A stretch of DNA of 64,000 nt from contig OZ029914.1 in assembly GCA_964023275.1 (NCBI GenBank), positions 35,700,424-35,764,423 of the forward strand. The letters are read 5' to 3'. Below the pieces are notes generated by a model, which saw nothing but the letters and a program-made list of their open reading frames with translations, was not told where the DNA came from and searched no databases. The position numbers and the translations under genes were made by a program. The DNA is from Norana najaformis (Eukaryota > Annelida > Clitellata > Crassiclitellata > Hormogastridae). Of this stretch, positions 34,671-47,753 are shown in pieces (the stretch's first letter is position 1; each line of letters opens with the position of its first letter).

Positions 34671-36000
34671 CTCCCCTTTAAGCATATGACTCCATAATTA
34701 ATTACAGACCTATATTTAAGATTCATCTTCCTTCAATCTAAAACTGCTATTATCTGCTGCTTAGAAGATACCTATCTAGAATGGCTAAATCAAGTAGGTC
34801 ACCAGATTTCAGAAAAAAGAGACATCCTCACATCTATAACTTCACTGATGAGCGCATCCATATCTTTCTTTTCTTTCCTGTCCTATAACAGACAAACCGC
34901 TCTTACCAAATCTCAGCTCTTATTATTTAGACTAAGCCTGGGTTCAGCTTAACAGAGATGCGTCTATATGGCTACTAACACTTACAGTCTTATAAGCATT
35001 CGATATAATACCATATCATCAAAATACCGGCCACATAAGACAGGTATTACTGGCACCATTAATATTAATTCAGTTTAAAAGTCATATCAATCAGGAATCA
35101 ATCAGATGCAATTCAGGAACTGTTTTTTCTTGTTGAATGAATAAAATCCAGCAAGAGAAGACTAGGCAAGTTATTGATCTAACAGAAATGAATTAAAATG
35201 TACAGTGCCTCCTAAACTTCAGCTAAACATAGCCCAGTGATGAGCACAGAATTCTGGTGGTAGGCAAGAAATTATATTATTAGATGTGCTTCAAAGTCAG
35301 GCATGTCGATGAAAGGTGATGGTACATCCTAGGCCCAGTTGCTTTGGCCATTACATCAGCCAGTGTAGCTAGGCTGACGATGGGGATGGTAATTTGAGGC
35401 CCACCCCTGTGACCAATACATGAGTCAATGTAAATACTGTCTGTTTACTCATCCGATGAGTAATGAGGAAACTGCCTGCAATAAGTTCTTCTCCTAGCAT
35501 CTGTTTCTTCTGCCAAATTTCCATCATACGTTTCTGCAAGATGTGAGGCGGAATTCACATTCACGCAGAATTCATTAAAAAAGCACGTTATGACACTAAG
35601 TCAGCGTTGCATGTTGGGTCGTTGGATTGTCCAAATAAATACATTTTCTGCATACAGCAACTTTGCTTGGGAGAAACAAATTCAGGTTCAAACAAAGATC
35701 GTGTTAGGTCAAACCCAGAAACATGAGTGACAGACTATTCGTGAATAGAACTGCTTTTGGAGAACAGTGTAGCCACAAACTCAGCTAGAGCAGACTGATA
35801 ACAGGAGGTTGTAAATCTAACTGTGACCAGTAAAGGAAAGGGAAACAGAGGCATTTCATCCAAGAAACATTGAATACCATACATTAAAGGAACAAACATC
35901 TTTAGCGTTTTATAAATGGAAGTTGTTGAGTTTTACTATGGTATGAGTCTACAACAGATGTAATAAAATGTGTTGTTGTCTGATAAATCCGCCGACTTAC

Positions 36001-36089
36001 CAAATAGCATACAAAACAGCTTATGGGAACCCAGATAATGAGCGACAGTATTACTATGGTCCACACAATGTTGTTTCGCATAAATCTGA
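36001..36089 (-). CDS. Gene B transmembrane exon
   Basis: 89 bases, acceptor cttattgtag, donor GTAAGT. It reads RFMRNNIVWTIVILSLII then WVPISCFVCYL, a single hydrophobic membrane span. It aligns with human ADAM17 [28 protein letters not shown]. Phases fit exon 37960-38038. This identifies the family as ADAM17 rather than other ADAMs. Confidence 0.92.
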
Positions 36090-36189
36090 CTACAATAAGA
36101 AGCACAGCATACAAGAAGTGCAATTATTTATACGAAATTAAACAGCAATATAAAAGTAAAAACGATATATGCACATAACCTCAGTTTGT

Positions 36190-36345
36190 CTCTTCCGCAG
36201 TTTCGCAAGCGCCTGAAGTCTGTATTATTTGCCAGTGGTTTCACTGGTTCGGGTCTGGAGCGCTTCTGATGAGTCTATTCTTGAAGTGGCGCTTTATAAA
36301 TGTCAGATTACAATTACAATTACAATTACAATTACAACTACTGAC
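36190..36345 (+). mobile_element. LINE 3' end with (ATTACA)n tail
   Basis: A short LINE-like C-terminal stretch in broken frame, a GGCGCTTTATAAATGTCAG end, then five ATTACA units (36309-36340). Simple-repeat tails of this kind mark LINE 3' ends. Confidence 0.6.
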
Positions 36346-37156
36346 ACTCAAAAGCCTACAGCGGCAAAAGCAAAAGATATTAGTAAATAAGAATACAAGA
36401 ACTGCAGCTATGCAGAAAATGCATAAAGCTACAAAGAACTAGATACAAAGTAATAATAACTAATAATAATTACTAGTTACAAAAGACTAAAGTCGACAGA
36501 TAAAGAAAACTACACATGGAAAAACAAGAAAACTACACATGAAGACACCGCTCACTACGTCTCTAATTATCTTCTAAACATAATCCAAATTATGATTTGC
36601 ATAACAACCAATGGACCAATTAGACTGTAGTCTATTCACTAGTGGGGCGGCTTGGCTACTGGACTCCTGTCTAAAGATGCAGAAACAATAAATCAGGTCT
36701 GCCTATTCTTGGAAAACTGTCTGTATGCATAAAACACAAGTCCCTTGGGAAGCTCAAGGAACAGCTTGTCTGATATTTTCCACCTGGAGGATTCTAAATC
36801 ATGTTAGGTCCCGAAGATGAAACCCACAGGAAGAAAACAGGAGAAGTACTGATCTATAAATTCACTGCCTGGCAAACAAGGAATTCCTCATTCATGTCTG
36901 TATCCTTTTCTCCTTTAACAGATATGTTCCTAGACATAGCAACAGCTATGGTAAATCATTAGTCACCATGAAATACCTGTAAACACCTGAAGCATATAGG
37001 AACAGGTAGTTATAAAGCCATGAAAAGCAGACAAGGTAATGCGTCAATGCCGACTTTGATTATACACGATCTACAGTTGTTATTGTCAATTTGAGTGCAT
37101 AATACTGTTTTCCTCTGAAGTGTTGCTACAAATATGTGTGATTACATAACATGCAA

Positions 37157-37197
<41 letters not shown>

Positions 37198-37217
37198 TTA
37201 CTACTACTACTACAACA
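37157..37217. repeat. (TAC)n microsatellite
   Basis: About 20 TAC/ACT units, one interruption, in the intron before the TM exon. Confidence 0.95.
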
Positions 37218-37959
37218 ACTAATAATAAAAATAAGAATAACAATAATAATAATAAAAAATTTGACAGGCGAACAGAGACATCCAAATCAACAATTATGCT
37301 TCATATTATGTAATGTAATGTGAAGTAAAAACACATTTATATAGTTCCAAAAGATGCTGTGCTTCAGCTTAGTTGGCAGAAGTCCGTTTCAGCAGCAGAA
37401 CCCTAGTCTTGCAATGCTCTGATTGCTCTAACTGTGACCAGTAAAGAAAAGGGAAACAGAGACATTTCAAACAAGAAACATTGAATATCATTCATTAAAG
37501 CAGCAAGCATCTCTAATATTTTTCATAAATGGAAGTTGGTGAGTTTCACCATGTATTTTTTATTTTTTTTAATATAGTTTTATTATCTTTCCTCACTTTC
37601 CAGTTCTCAAAACCCAAGATTAACTTTCTAGGGCCAAATATTTGTAATAATTAGGGCATTGGCCTATTTTAAAAAATTGAAAGAGGAAAGCTGCAGAGAA
37701 TTTCCGAATAGTTTGTTGCACATAGTAAAACTCGCTACAACTGTTTCTGTGTCCAGGCATCATCTATCCTTACCCTCTCCCTGTAAATTCTCACAATTGG
37801 TACTGATACCGTTACCTCAACTCAAGATTACTCCTACTGTCTCGTCTGGGAGAATGCATTTCTGAGTCGAAATTAGAAAGAAGAACTATATAAATAATGT
37901 AATTATACCGCTCCATCAGTAATGCAGAAATTGTTAGAGACTACTGGTATGGTTCTTAC

Positions 37960-38038
37960 CAAATCCAGTAGGTGAAGAGAGATCCAAAATCTTCCAAAGC
38001 TTTGCAATTGGGTTTTGTGTTGACTTTATGCATACCCC
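37960..38038 (-). CDS. Gene B membrane-proximal exon
   Basis: 79 bases, acceptor atggttttaag, donor GTAAGA. It reads GVCIKSTQNPIAKLWKIL and ends LSSPTGFG, matching [27 protein letters not shown] of ADAM17, the juxtamembrane helix region. Phase 0 start joins CNSK of the previous exon exactly as CDMN-GKC in human. Confidence 0.88.
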
Positions 38039-38344
38039 CTTAAAACCATAAAAACTGATATCAAAATGATACGTCTTTTAACAGTGATAGCAAACAGTAA
38101 TCAAATACATCAGAGATTGTACCAGAACCAGGTTTTAAGTTACCTAATTTCTCCTAAACATTTACAGAAAATGACGGTTAGTACATCACTGGTGTGTTCA
38201 AAGGACACTTGTCAGTAATTACAAGCATGCCCATCCCATGGTCACTCATGATGCATCATTCAGAAAAGACAGCAGAAACCAAGAGATACAGATCGAGACT
38301 ACAAAATGACTGAAGTGCATTTCACAATGAAATATGAAGCTCAC

Positions 38345-38469
38345 TTTGCTATTGCAGGTTCCCAACACGCAAGCCATTCCTTTTGGCAGAAACTCATAAA
38401 CACCTTTCTTAAACAGTGGAAGGCAAGAACCTTTTGCATCAATGCAACATCTCTTGCAGGCATTTTCCT
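38345..38469 (-). CDS. Gene B membrane-proximal Cys-rich exon
   Basis: 125 bases, acceptor gatttctccag, donor GTGAGC. It reads EENACKRCCIDAKGSCLPLF and FLPKGMACVLGTCNSK, matching DNSCKVCCRDLSGRCVPY...LRKGKPCTVGFCDMN. All six Cys of this segment are kept. Confidence 0.92.
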
Positions 38470-39135
38470 CTGGAGAAATCAAAACAGAGGCAACACATTA
38501 CAGGTATAGGAAATGTCTAGTTTATACATTTATACAAGCATTATGAAATGGCAATGCTCAAGAGAGAGGACAATCATGTATTGTAATATAACGATCATTT
38601 ATATAGCGCCTTTCAACCATCTCTCAAAAGCACTGGTCACACGCTATCCAAACGATCTAAACAAGTGTGTCTGAAGGTGAACAGAAAATGAATGTTGAGT
38701 TAAACTAAGAGGTAACAGAGAAAAACCAGGAAACTCCACATTAGACAGCCATTTCATGTATACACTCCAAGGTGGCGCCACTGAAAGACCGGATGTATAT
38801 ACCGACATATACACATAAATACATATATACAGTGCATGTGTGTAAATTATGCTGATGGAAATAGATATGTGTATGTATATATGATGCATCAATGCATGTT
38901 ACATACACATATTCATAATGAGTGTATGTATGTATCTATGTACAACTGATGAACGTTATTCACTGGACTATGGGCAGCATTCAATGCCACCATGAGGCAT
39001 TGACCCAGACTGAGCATATACACTGTAGCATCATCCTTACTCCAACATCCACAAATATGGTAACCCACATAATTTCCTCCTCTGAAATGAAACTAAGTAT
39101 GTTGGAAAGGAAAGAAAGGAAATATGACCTGTTAC

Positions 39136-39209
39136 CTGTGTCACAACTGCATGTTTTGAAGCCATGAATGTTACAAAGACTTTCGCACACACCGTTCTTA
39201 CAAGTACCA
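39136..39209 (-). CDS. Gene B Cys-rich exon
   Basis: 74 bases, acceptor tctctgtgcag, donor GTAACA. It reads GTCKNGVCESLCNIHGFKTC and CSCDT, matching [24 protein letters not shown]. Phases fit both neighbours. Confidence 0.9.
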
Positions 39210-39975
39210 CTGCACAGAGAAACACAAGACAAACCAAATTATACTGTATTGCAACGATATAATTATTTAAAATGTTTAAATTTTTTAAATATATCAAACA
39301 CGGATGATTACACATATCTAAACTACAAAATGTCATGTCTGTAGAAGGCAGACACTATTGGAATCTGACAATGCATGCCTGCTAATCAATCACATTCCCC
39401 GTAGATTAAACTGTGTCCTATTGAAGTTACTAGACAAACTGGGTGGTACCAGATGCAAGGAAAGTGCTTCGAACATACATAGTTAATCTCTGTATCACTT
39501 CAAACTAGATTGCTAGCTATTATCACACATTACCCTTAGGGTTGTAGGTTCCTATAAAATTGGGCAATACCACCTATCCACGAGGTTTCAAAGTTCTTTG
39601 TTGAAACATTTCCTACCTTTAATCGTAATGCTACATTACTGGACACATGGCATAGCTATAAGCCCAAAGGTTCACAAATGCCCTTTTAGAGTTCATACAC
39701 CTAAATTCAGCATAAAAAGCCCCATTTAAGTCACTCAAGGATATATGAAATACAAAAGTGAGCTAGCCATTGGACATTTAAATCAAACTTTCAAGTGCCA
39801 ATTATCAAAAGTTGAAAAACTCGACCCTTTCTGTGATAATGAATGCCATTCTACCAGTAAGTCTGAACCACATAAATTATTTTCAAAATGCTGAATTTTA
39901 AATTACACAAGGCATAAAAAGCAATAAGAAGAAATATAACAATCTAGATTAAAAGAAACACATTTTGGTCTTTAC

Positions 39976-40038
39976 TTATTGAAACATTCTGTTCCATCAG
40001 ACCTTATCTTTGAAGCCGGACAATCGGCACTAATTCCG
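39976..40038 (-). CDS. Gene B exon 16: Cys-rich region
   Basis: 63 bases, acceptor tctttctgtag, donor GTAAAG. It reads GISADCPASKIRSDGTECFN, aligning with [21 protein letters not shown]. The link to exon 15 (46446) spans a 6.4-kb intron holding LINE and gypsy insertions, and its phase needs a weak donor in exon 15. Confidence 0.8.
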
Positions 40039-40639
40039 CTACAGAAAGAAGTCAAAGAACATAACAGCAACAAACCATGTGTTTAGCAACACTTACAAGA
40101 ATTCCATTCAAAGCTAAATAATATGTAATATGTTTTATGTTCGTGCTTGTACATTAATGCAAACTATGCATTTCAGCATTATCTGTCCCTGATTACATAT
40201 CTCTCCGCTCTGCAACATAGGGTGAATGTCTGAAATGCAGTTGGTTAAAACATTGAAATGACATGACTTAAGACAGGCCGAAGATGATATTGAAGCAGAA
40301 GAAATGAGTAGACCTTGTGAAGGTGTCTAAAAAATTAGTAAACACACTTACATGAATTTCATAATGATATAATAAGACTTATACCATCATAAAATTAAAT
40401 ATTGATACTGGTTAAGAAATAATAATAATTATCATTATTACTCAGACCATAATACCAAAAATCATTTAAAATAAATATAATTATTACTGATAACATAAAT
40501 GTTTGACAGATGGAAAAATGGAATTTGATATACAAATAATGTTGTCATTAATTAAATGTACAAGGAACAAAACAGTCAGAAAAATATTCAATAAGAAGAG
40601 ATTTTTGTCTGCTAGAAGTTTATATCTATACTGCTCTAA

Positions 40640-41060
40640 GAATGCATGAAAAGTCCAATGTTTTATGAATCAGACCAACTACATGTGGGACGACTTCCAA
40701 TGGTTGCCCATATGAAGATGGATTGAGTTTAGGTTGATTTATGCTGACATATAAAGTCTGGCTGGCCGGCTGTGCTCCATCCTGTCTTAGAAAACCGTGC
40801 ATTTCAGTGTCATCTGTTTCTGACTGCAGATCTCTTCGCTCTGCAACACAGGGTGATCTGTTTGTTCCATCGTCCCCTACTACCACAATGCAAAATGGAA
40901 ACTTTGCCATTATTCTGAAACAGATTTCCACGCAAGCTGCAACATGAGCTTCTTGTCCGTGCTATTCGTCTATCTCGGCAGCGGTTGAAGACCATTTTAC
41001 TTGATTATGGTCTTGCATTGTCAGGTCAGGCGCACTCTGATGAATTTTCTCTAAGATGCG
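40640..41060 (+). mobile_element. LINE C-terminal relic (copy 2)
   Basis: Duplicate of the relic at 1-440 and the left limit of visible duplication. It reads MLTYKVWLAGCAPSCL and RSLRSATQGDLFVPSSPTT in nearly one frame, clearly the end of a LINE reverse transcriptase ORF. Better preserved than copy 1. Confidence 0.7.
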
Positions 41061-41114
41061 CTATATAAATCTCTCCTTATCTGCATGGACTTAGATCTGG
41101 CTCTGCCTCTAGCT

Positions 41115-41252
41115 TAGACACTAGTGTCATTATGCGTCCCTCAAGGCTCAGTACTCGAGCCGTTATTTTACAACTTCTACGCGGCTGATTTGACTCAACT
41201 CACCTCTTGTGTCTGGGAACGCCGGTTCATCAATACGCTGGCGACATCAACC
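41115..41252 (+). mobile_element. LINE reverse transcriptase fragment, left of gypsy
   Basis: CVPQGSVLEPLFY and, in a second frame, HQYAGDINLL (mutated YADD). It is interrupted at 41253 by the gypsy LTR; the LINE continues at 45236. Confidence 0.72.
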
Positions 41253-41409
41253 TGTTGTAATATTGTGACATTCGGGATTAGAGAGACAGCCTATAAAAGT
41301 AGGGAACCGGGAAAGTTAGGTTAGGAAAGAGCGGTCGTCTTCAACGGGCGCAATACGGGCGGACAAATACAATATCTGGCGACGAGGATATTTTACAAAT
41401 ACTCGTAAA

Positions 41410-42215
41410 AATGTTGGACCTTGGGGCAATACCCCAATTCGCGCCGTTTTTGAGTGACGTGGACCCGGCTTCATCGGCATTTCGGTGGAAGAAATGAACC
41501 GATAGATTCGAAAATCTCATGACGGCGCTCAACATAACTGATAACAATCGCAAACGTGCCCTCCTCCTCCACCTACCTGGCGAAACAGTTTATGACATCT
41601 TTGAAGGCCTGGTCGTGGAAACAGTACTGGGTGACGCCGACACAGGTGAGAATAACGCATACGCTACGACGAAACGTGCGCTTGATGAACACTTTAGTCC
41701 AAAGAAAAACGTCGAGTTCGAAATATAACATTCGCTTAGCCAGACAAAATACTGATGAAACCACGGACGCTTTTCATGCAAGGCTTCGCTCGCTGGCCAA
41801 AAGTTGCACTTCAACGAGGCTGCGAAGACGAGGTCTTGCAGACTTTGAAATGACGCTGAAAGTTTTGTTAGACACAGCCCGTGCAATGGAGACGTCTGAA
41901 CGACAGGTGAAAGTCATTGAAACAGGTTTCGGTGAGCGAGATACCAACAACCACAAGATCGCTCGAGTGGTCAGTCAACCAAGACAACACGTCAAGAAAC
42001 TGAGATCTACTGAACAGGTATGTCGTAATTGTGGTCTTCTGTATCCACATCCCGGTGGGAAAATGCAGTGCTCAGCATGGGGGAAAACCTGTTTTGCAAA
42101 CAATAAACAAAACCACTTCCAGAGACAATGTCGTAGAATCATGAAGTTTCAACGATCGATATCACAAGGTAAAAGAAACATTGTTCAGAACGTGAGGAAA
42201 TGCAGGAAGACGTGA
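41410..42215 (+). pseudogene. gag: Gypsy gag, copy 2
   Basis: Same product as 830-1757. A stop (TGA at 41496-41498) replaces a Trp codon and a frameshift near 41728 moves to the frame with CRNCGLLYPHPGGKMQC. The Cys/His segment after it is intact. Confidence 0.7.
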
Positions 42216-42586
42216 GTGATGAAGAGACAGAGGATGAGTATGTATTCGTTATTGAAGAAAAGGGAAAGATGAAACAACCGTATGCCTGTGTCCTTGTTAA
42301 TGGTTTCCCAGTTGAAATGATGATTGATTCAGGTGCCAGTGTCAATATCATAGACGAAAATATGTTCCAAACATTCCCTAATCCTCCGTATCTGAGTATG
42401 TCGCAGACTAGGATACAATCATACGCATCTAAATCACCAAGAGATATAATAGGTTATTTTGAAACTAAAGTGAGGCATAAAAGAAACGCCGCAAACGCCG
42501 TGTTTCATGTTGCCAGAGGAAACAAAGGATCACTGTTGCGCTTCACGACTGCATTGGAATCATTAGAATCCACCTCAATGACATAG
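42200..42586 (+). pseudogene. Gypsy aspartic protease, copy 2
   Basis: Opens with an acidic stretch and contains MMIDSGASVNIID with the DSGA active site. It is open for 128 codons and reads through the position where copy 1 has a stop (TGT at 42287 against TGA at 1756). It ends at TAG 42584, as copy 1 does. Confidence 0.8.
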
Positions 42587-42724
42587 AACCAATGGAACCA
42601 ATAACAACTGAGTGGCTGACAAACAAATAGCCTCAGCTCTTTTGAAGGAACAGGCAAGCTGAACAACTTCAAGGTAAAACTTCACAATGCAGAAAGTGTT
42701 AAACCATCGGCACAATAACACAGA

Positions 42725-43521
42725 ATGGTACCGTTCCACATACGCAAGAAGGTAGAAGTCGAACTGAATCCTCTGCTTAAACAAGGCATTATTGAACGAG
42801 TCAATGGACGAACGCCTTGGATGTCACCCATAATAACACCAGTAAAGCCTAAAAAACTGATAAAGTACGCATTTGTGTCGACGTTTGACAAGCGAATTGA
42901 ACCATTCTTCGTAAACGGCATGTGACTCCAACTCAAGAAGTCATCATCAGTGACCTAAATGGGGCGAAGAAATTTTCAAAGTTGGATCTTCGTGCTGGTT
43001 ACCATCAACTGGAACTAGATCCTGCTAGCCGTTACATCACAACGTTTACTACCCATATCGGTTTGTTCCGCTACAAGAGATTAAATTTTCGGATTTCTTC
43101 AGCCAGCGAAGTGTTTCAAAATACCATAGCGCAGGTGTTTGATGGTATCCCTGGTGATATGAATATCAGCGATAACATAATCGTATATGGCTGTACAGCT
43201 GCAGAACACGACAAGAGTCTACTTGCTGTTATTAAACGGTTACTGGATTGTGGCTTAACTTTTAATAAGAACAAGTGTGAGTTGAACAAAACGAAACTTA
43301 CCTTCTTTGAACATGTATTCTCAGAGAAAGGAGTTGGTGTTGATCCTGAAAAGGTTGATGCTCTAGTAAAGGTCATATCGCCGACAAACGCAACAGAGGA
43401 TAGAAGCCAGCTCGGAATGATAAATTACAGTTCGCGGTTCATTCGAGACTATGCAACAAAGACTGAACCTTTAAGTAAGCTAACCAAAGCGGATGTACCG
43501 TTCATATTGGGGACCTGTTGA
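42725..43521 (+). pseudogene. pol: Gypsy reverse transcriptase, copy 2
   Basis: First Asp in KLDLRAGYHQLELD. The DD motif is changed to ISDNIIVYG (D to N), so it is catalytically impaired even where the frame is open. A frameshift near 42900 separates the fingers from the palm. The thumb reads through where copy 1 is frameshifted. Confidence 0.85.
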
Positions 43522-43559
43522 ACATAAAGCATTTAATGAGCTCAAAACATGCTTGTGGC

Positions 43560-45200
43560 AGAATGAAGTTAGGGCTTATTATGATCCGAATAAGCGGTCA
43601 TAAGTCACAGTTGATTCGAGCACTGTGGGTCTTAGTCCTATTCTTGCCCAACAGGATGATCAAGATAGAATGCAAGTAGTCGCCTATGTTAGCCGATCTT
43701 TGACAGATGTTGAGATGCGTTACTCTCAGACCGAACGTGAAGCACTGCATGTGTCTGGGCATGCGAACTTTTACACAGATATTTGTATGGATGTTCTTTC
43801 GACATGATTACAGACCACAAACCGCTTGAGGCTATATATGGGAATCCTCGATGCAAATTATCTGCAAGAATGGAAAGATGGAGCATTAGGTTGCAGCCAT
43901 ATGACTTTATGATCATTCACAAAACTGGAAAAGATAATCCTGCTGACTACATGTCTCGACACCCAATGACCGATCGAGGAGAAAGAGCCGACAGTTCAGA
44001 AAAGATCTCTGAGGAATATATTAATTTTATCATTCACAACACTGTTCATAAAGCCATGACGTTAGAACAGATTGAAGAAGCAGCCATAAGTGATCATATT
44101 CTACAGAAAGTTCTTGAATGCATTAAATCTAACAACTGGAGTGAAGCACGCAAGTCAAGTCTTCGGCAGTTCTACCATGTCAGAGATGAACTATGTTTAT
44201 CAGCAGATGCGAAGCTGTTGTTGAGAGGTACTCCAATCGTGGTACGGGATATTCTACAAAAGGAAGTCATAAGATTGTCACATCAAGGTTATCAAAGCAT
44301 ACCAAAGACAAAGAAACTTCTCAGACAGAAAGTTCGGTTTCCTGGTATAGACAAAGCGGCAGAAGACGCAGTGAGAAAATGCCTATCTTGCCAAGCAGCC
44401 ACACCGGAAACGTCTTCAGAACCGTTCCATATGTCACCACTACCAAAAGGTCCGTGGCAGGACCTATCGGCTGATTTCTGAGGTCCATTGCCAATTGGAG
44501 AATATTTATTTGTTATCTAGGATGACTATTCAAGGTATCCAGTCGTTGAGATAGTCACTACAACGTCGGCCAACGCAGTGATTCCAGTATTTGATCGAAA
44601 TGTCTCAATGTTCGGAACACCAGTGACAGTAAAAAGTGACAATGGCCCTCCATTCAACAGTGACCAATTCCGAAAGTTTGCTCAGTGTTCCGGTTTTATT
44701 CATCGACGCATCACTCCCTGTTGGCCGAGAGAAAATGGTGATTTATGCGAACTCTAAAGAAATCATTTCAGATAACTCATATGGAGAAGAAGAATTGGAA
44801 ACAAGAAATGTACACTTTTCTTCATGCGTACAGGTCAACACCGCACAGCACCACGGAAACGTCTTCATCAACTGAACTTTCGTTGAGATATCCATTTACA
44901 GGTCGCATTCCTGAGGTAACAAAATCTGTTCCTGATGAAAATGAAGAGTTAAGAGCACGTGACACTACAGCTAATGAGAAAATGAAAGCGTATAGTGACT
45001 TTCGAAGCCACTGCAAAGACAAGCTTAGAGTGGGCGATACTGTGTTGGTGAGAAAACCTCGAGGAAACAAGCTATCCAGCTGCTATGATAACATTCCACT
45101 GAAGGTGAAAGATATTCGTGGAACAATGATCACAGCTGCTAGACAAGGATACTCCGTAACAAGAAATTCGACAAGAAGAGTACCATGTTTGGCTGGGCAC
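43560..45200 (+). pseudogene. pol: Gypsy RNase H and integrase, copy 2
   Basis: RNase H pieces (VVAYVSRSLTDVEMRYSQTE, ITDHKPLEAIYG) precede an integrase with an N-terminal HHCC zinc arm (LSHQGYQSIPKTKKLL...CLSCQ), the core Asp in LSADF, a second in KSDNGPPFNS and a PRENG block. A GPY-like end follows (VKDIRGTMITAARQGYSVTR). Several stops. Most of this part is deleted in copy 1. Confidence 0.82.
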
Positions 45201-45235
45201 ACTCTGGGCGCTCTCAAACATCGACGAAATGCCAT

Positions 45236-45640
45236 GATTGGAATCTATAGCTTCTCGTCCACAACGTGGGTGTAATTCTGGACGGAGACTTCTCAGTGGC
45301 AGACCACGAGAACCTCCATGCAGGTCCTGCTTCTATCAGTGCGCCAGATACGGGTCATATGGTGAAATCTGTCGTTCAGCGCTGCAGTCACAATCACTCA
45401 GTCGTTTACTCTTATGCGCCTGAATTATTGCAACTCAATCATTGCGGGCCTGCCAAAGTTCTGCCTGGCCAGCTCCAGTCCGTCCTCAACTATGCCGCCC
45501 AGGGCGTAGTCAACAAGCCGAAACACGGGCAAATATATAAGAAAATATATGCAACAGATGCTACACTGGCTTTCTGTTGCGGAGCACACTTCTTTAAAAT
45601 CACCTCATGTGTTACCACGTCCTCCTGAAAGCGACTAAAT
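45236..45640 (+). mobile_element. LINE reverse transcriptase C-terminal part, right of gypsy
   Basis: Reads VGVILDGDFSVADH, a standard block after the catalytic core, then CGPAKVLPGQLQSVLNYAAQ, the later thumb block. Together with 41115-41252 it shows one LINE split by the gypsy insertion. About 60 codons between the blocks are lost. Confidence 0.72.
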
Positions 45641-46445
45641 AGATTGCATATGAGTGCTGTCGCATTTGACCCTGTGCAACGAACCCCTTCCGACCACCTT
45701 TACACGCACTTATTTCAAACGTCGATAGCCACGGATGCAGCGCTTTTGCAAGGTACCCAAAAGCGCTACATTAACTGTCTTGAGACATACACGCATCCTT
45801 ACAAAATTACAAAATCTTGCCACCTAAAGGCAATTATAAAATAAAGGCACGTTATTATGATTATGATTATTATTAGAAAGAAACGGGATAAGAGAGCTAT
45901 TTAGGATCAGCAAAACGTGGATTATAAAGCTGATATTGGCTGCACACAAATTTCATTACAAGGATTCAATGCACATTATTATTTTTTAATACTATTACTA
46001 TAAAATATTGTTTATTATAATCACTGCTCTGAAATAATTATTATATTACAGTGATATCATATCCTAAATAATTACTCTCTGCCGATATTGGCCTCTCTGA
46101 ATATGCCATAAAAACAGCTGCATTAAAACGCTGGAGGGCCAAATACAGCAACAAGGAGGCAGTCTCTCTCATGTCTCCTGTCGTTCGTAAAGCCATCTTG
46201 GTTTGAATATTCTTGTAAATAAAATTATTAATATTATTATAACTAATTTACCAGTCTTATTATTATAACTACTTTATCAGTTTCTCACATTATTATTATT
46301 AATTATTATTATTATTATCATTATTATTGTTGTTGTTGTTATTACTTCTGCTATTATTTCTACTACTATTATTGTAGGTCAGTCAGCTTGGTTTCATACA
46401 AAAGGATACTTGCACTTGCTGTCTAGCACACAAATATCATTAGAC

Positions 46446-46517
46446 GTACGGAAGCATGTAAAATTTTCAGCTGCCGACATGATCTGGCAGTTTTTGCAGC
46501 ACAAACTATTGAAGTCA
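46446..46517 (-). CDS. Gene B exon 15: Cys-rich region start
   Basis: Acceptor ttttctaacag. It reads DFNSLCCKNCQIMSAAENF, nearly the same as gene A. Two donors are possible: strong GTACGT at 46449 or weaker GTCTAA at 46445. Only the second gives the phase exon 16 needs. Confidence 0.72.
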
Positions 46518-46873
46518 CTGTTAGAAAAGAAACTGACACAGTGTATACAAACACACCTTAATTAAGAACGTCAAGCCATTTCATTCTGAACGCTTGAGAC
46601 ATTTTTGTTAAATGGACCAGTATGAGTTATAATTAAATTAAACTAACAGCCACTCCAAAAAAACAGCAACACATCACAGCGAATGGAAGATAGTGGTCCC
46701 TCTTTTGGTGCTGCCAAATCAATCTGCATTGTAATGAGGTTATGTTATAAGGAAGTAATTACATACTAAGGTTGATCATTTAAACTTGGGGTCCATGTTT
46801 GCAACTACATTGTATATGAGATGCATCATTCAACTAGTGTACATGATCATATGGCCAATTGAGGTAACTTAAC

Positions 46874-47005
46874 TACACCGAGCCTGTGGCCTTAGTTTGC
46901 AGTTGCTATCACAGCACTTGTCGCCATCAGATGCAACATCGAATCCCGGATCACACTCTTCCTCTGGGTCGATTCGATAGTTCCCACAGAGGGCCGACTT
47001 TTTCG
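46874..47005 (-). CDS. Gene B exon 14: disintegrin-like start
   Basis: 132 bases with the same protein as gene A exon 14 (CGNYRIDPEEECDPG, CCDSNCKL). The conservation contrasts with exons 10-12 and argues for constraint or gene conversion on this domain. Confidence 0.9.
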
Positions 47006-47753
47006 CTGAAATAATACAAAGTAAGCAAATGACTAACAGCACATGAAAACACTTAATATAGTGTTATTTGAGTACCTCACAAAAGTGCTGTACACACGTG
47101 GCTATCTAACAGATCAGTGTAGGGTGTGTTATGAAAAACACCGTTTTGTCAAGTGCTGATAAGGTGTCTTGTCATTGGATTTTTTGGTCATGTTTGCACC
47201 TTGAGTAGCCACATAATTATTAGATCTCAAGATCACATATATGTATCTAAGGAGTTTCTGTAGAGGCCGCCAACCAAATGTGTTACCGTTTACCGCTACA
47301 TTGTAGGTTTTTTCAACAATAGAAGAATGTTTTCGGGATTTCTTTTCAGTCTGCTGTTGTGCTGCTGTTGTGTTGTAATATATTTAATCATTCTATACCA
47401 TGTTCTATAAACATGTTCGATTCTCAAATAAAAATTAATTCTCCGTACTTACTTACTTACTTAAACTGCAGACTGCAACTTTAAAAATCTGTTACCGATA
47501 AAGCAGGACGATTTTGCGTTTAATGCAAGACCGATTGAATTCTTGGAACAGGGTGAAAATAACTAAAACACAAAATCATCACAAACGAAACAATGTCAAA
47601 ATTGCTCTACAGCATCTGTTTAACGTATGGTAGGCCTATACAAATTCGAACTATGGTCGGGTCGACATAACGTCAGCACCTTTATAAATGTCAGATTACA
47701 GTTATAATTACCTTAAACGTTCTGTCAAATTTGAAGTTACTAATAGGCCCTAC

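Larger units (their letters stand above)
41253..45235 (+). mobile_element. Ty3/gypsy retrotransposon, longer copy 2
   Basis: Order is LTR remnant with TATAAAA (41289), tRNA-Ser(GCU)-type primer site (41377-41389), gag, protease, reverse transcriptase, RNase H, integrase. No 3' LTR is visible; LINE sequence resumes near 45236. Multiple stops and frameshifts. It lies antisense in the intron between gene B exons 15 and 16 and was inherited with the duplication. Confidence 0.88.
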
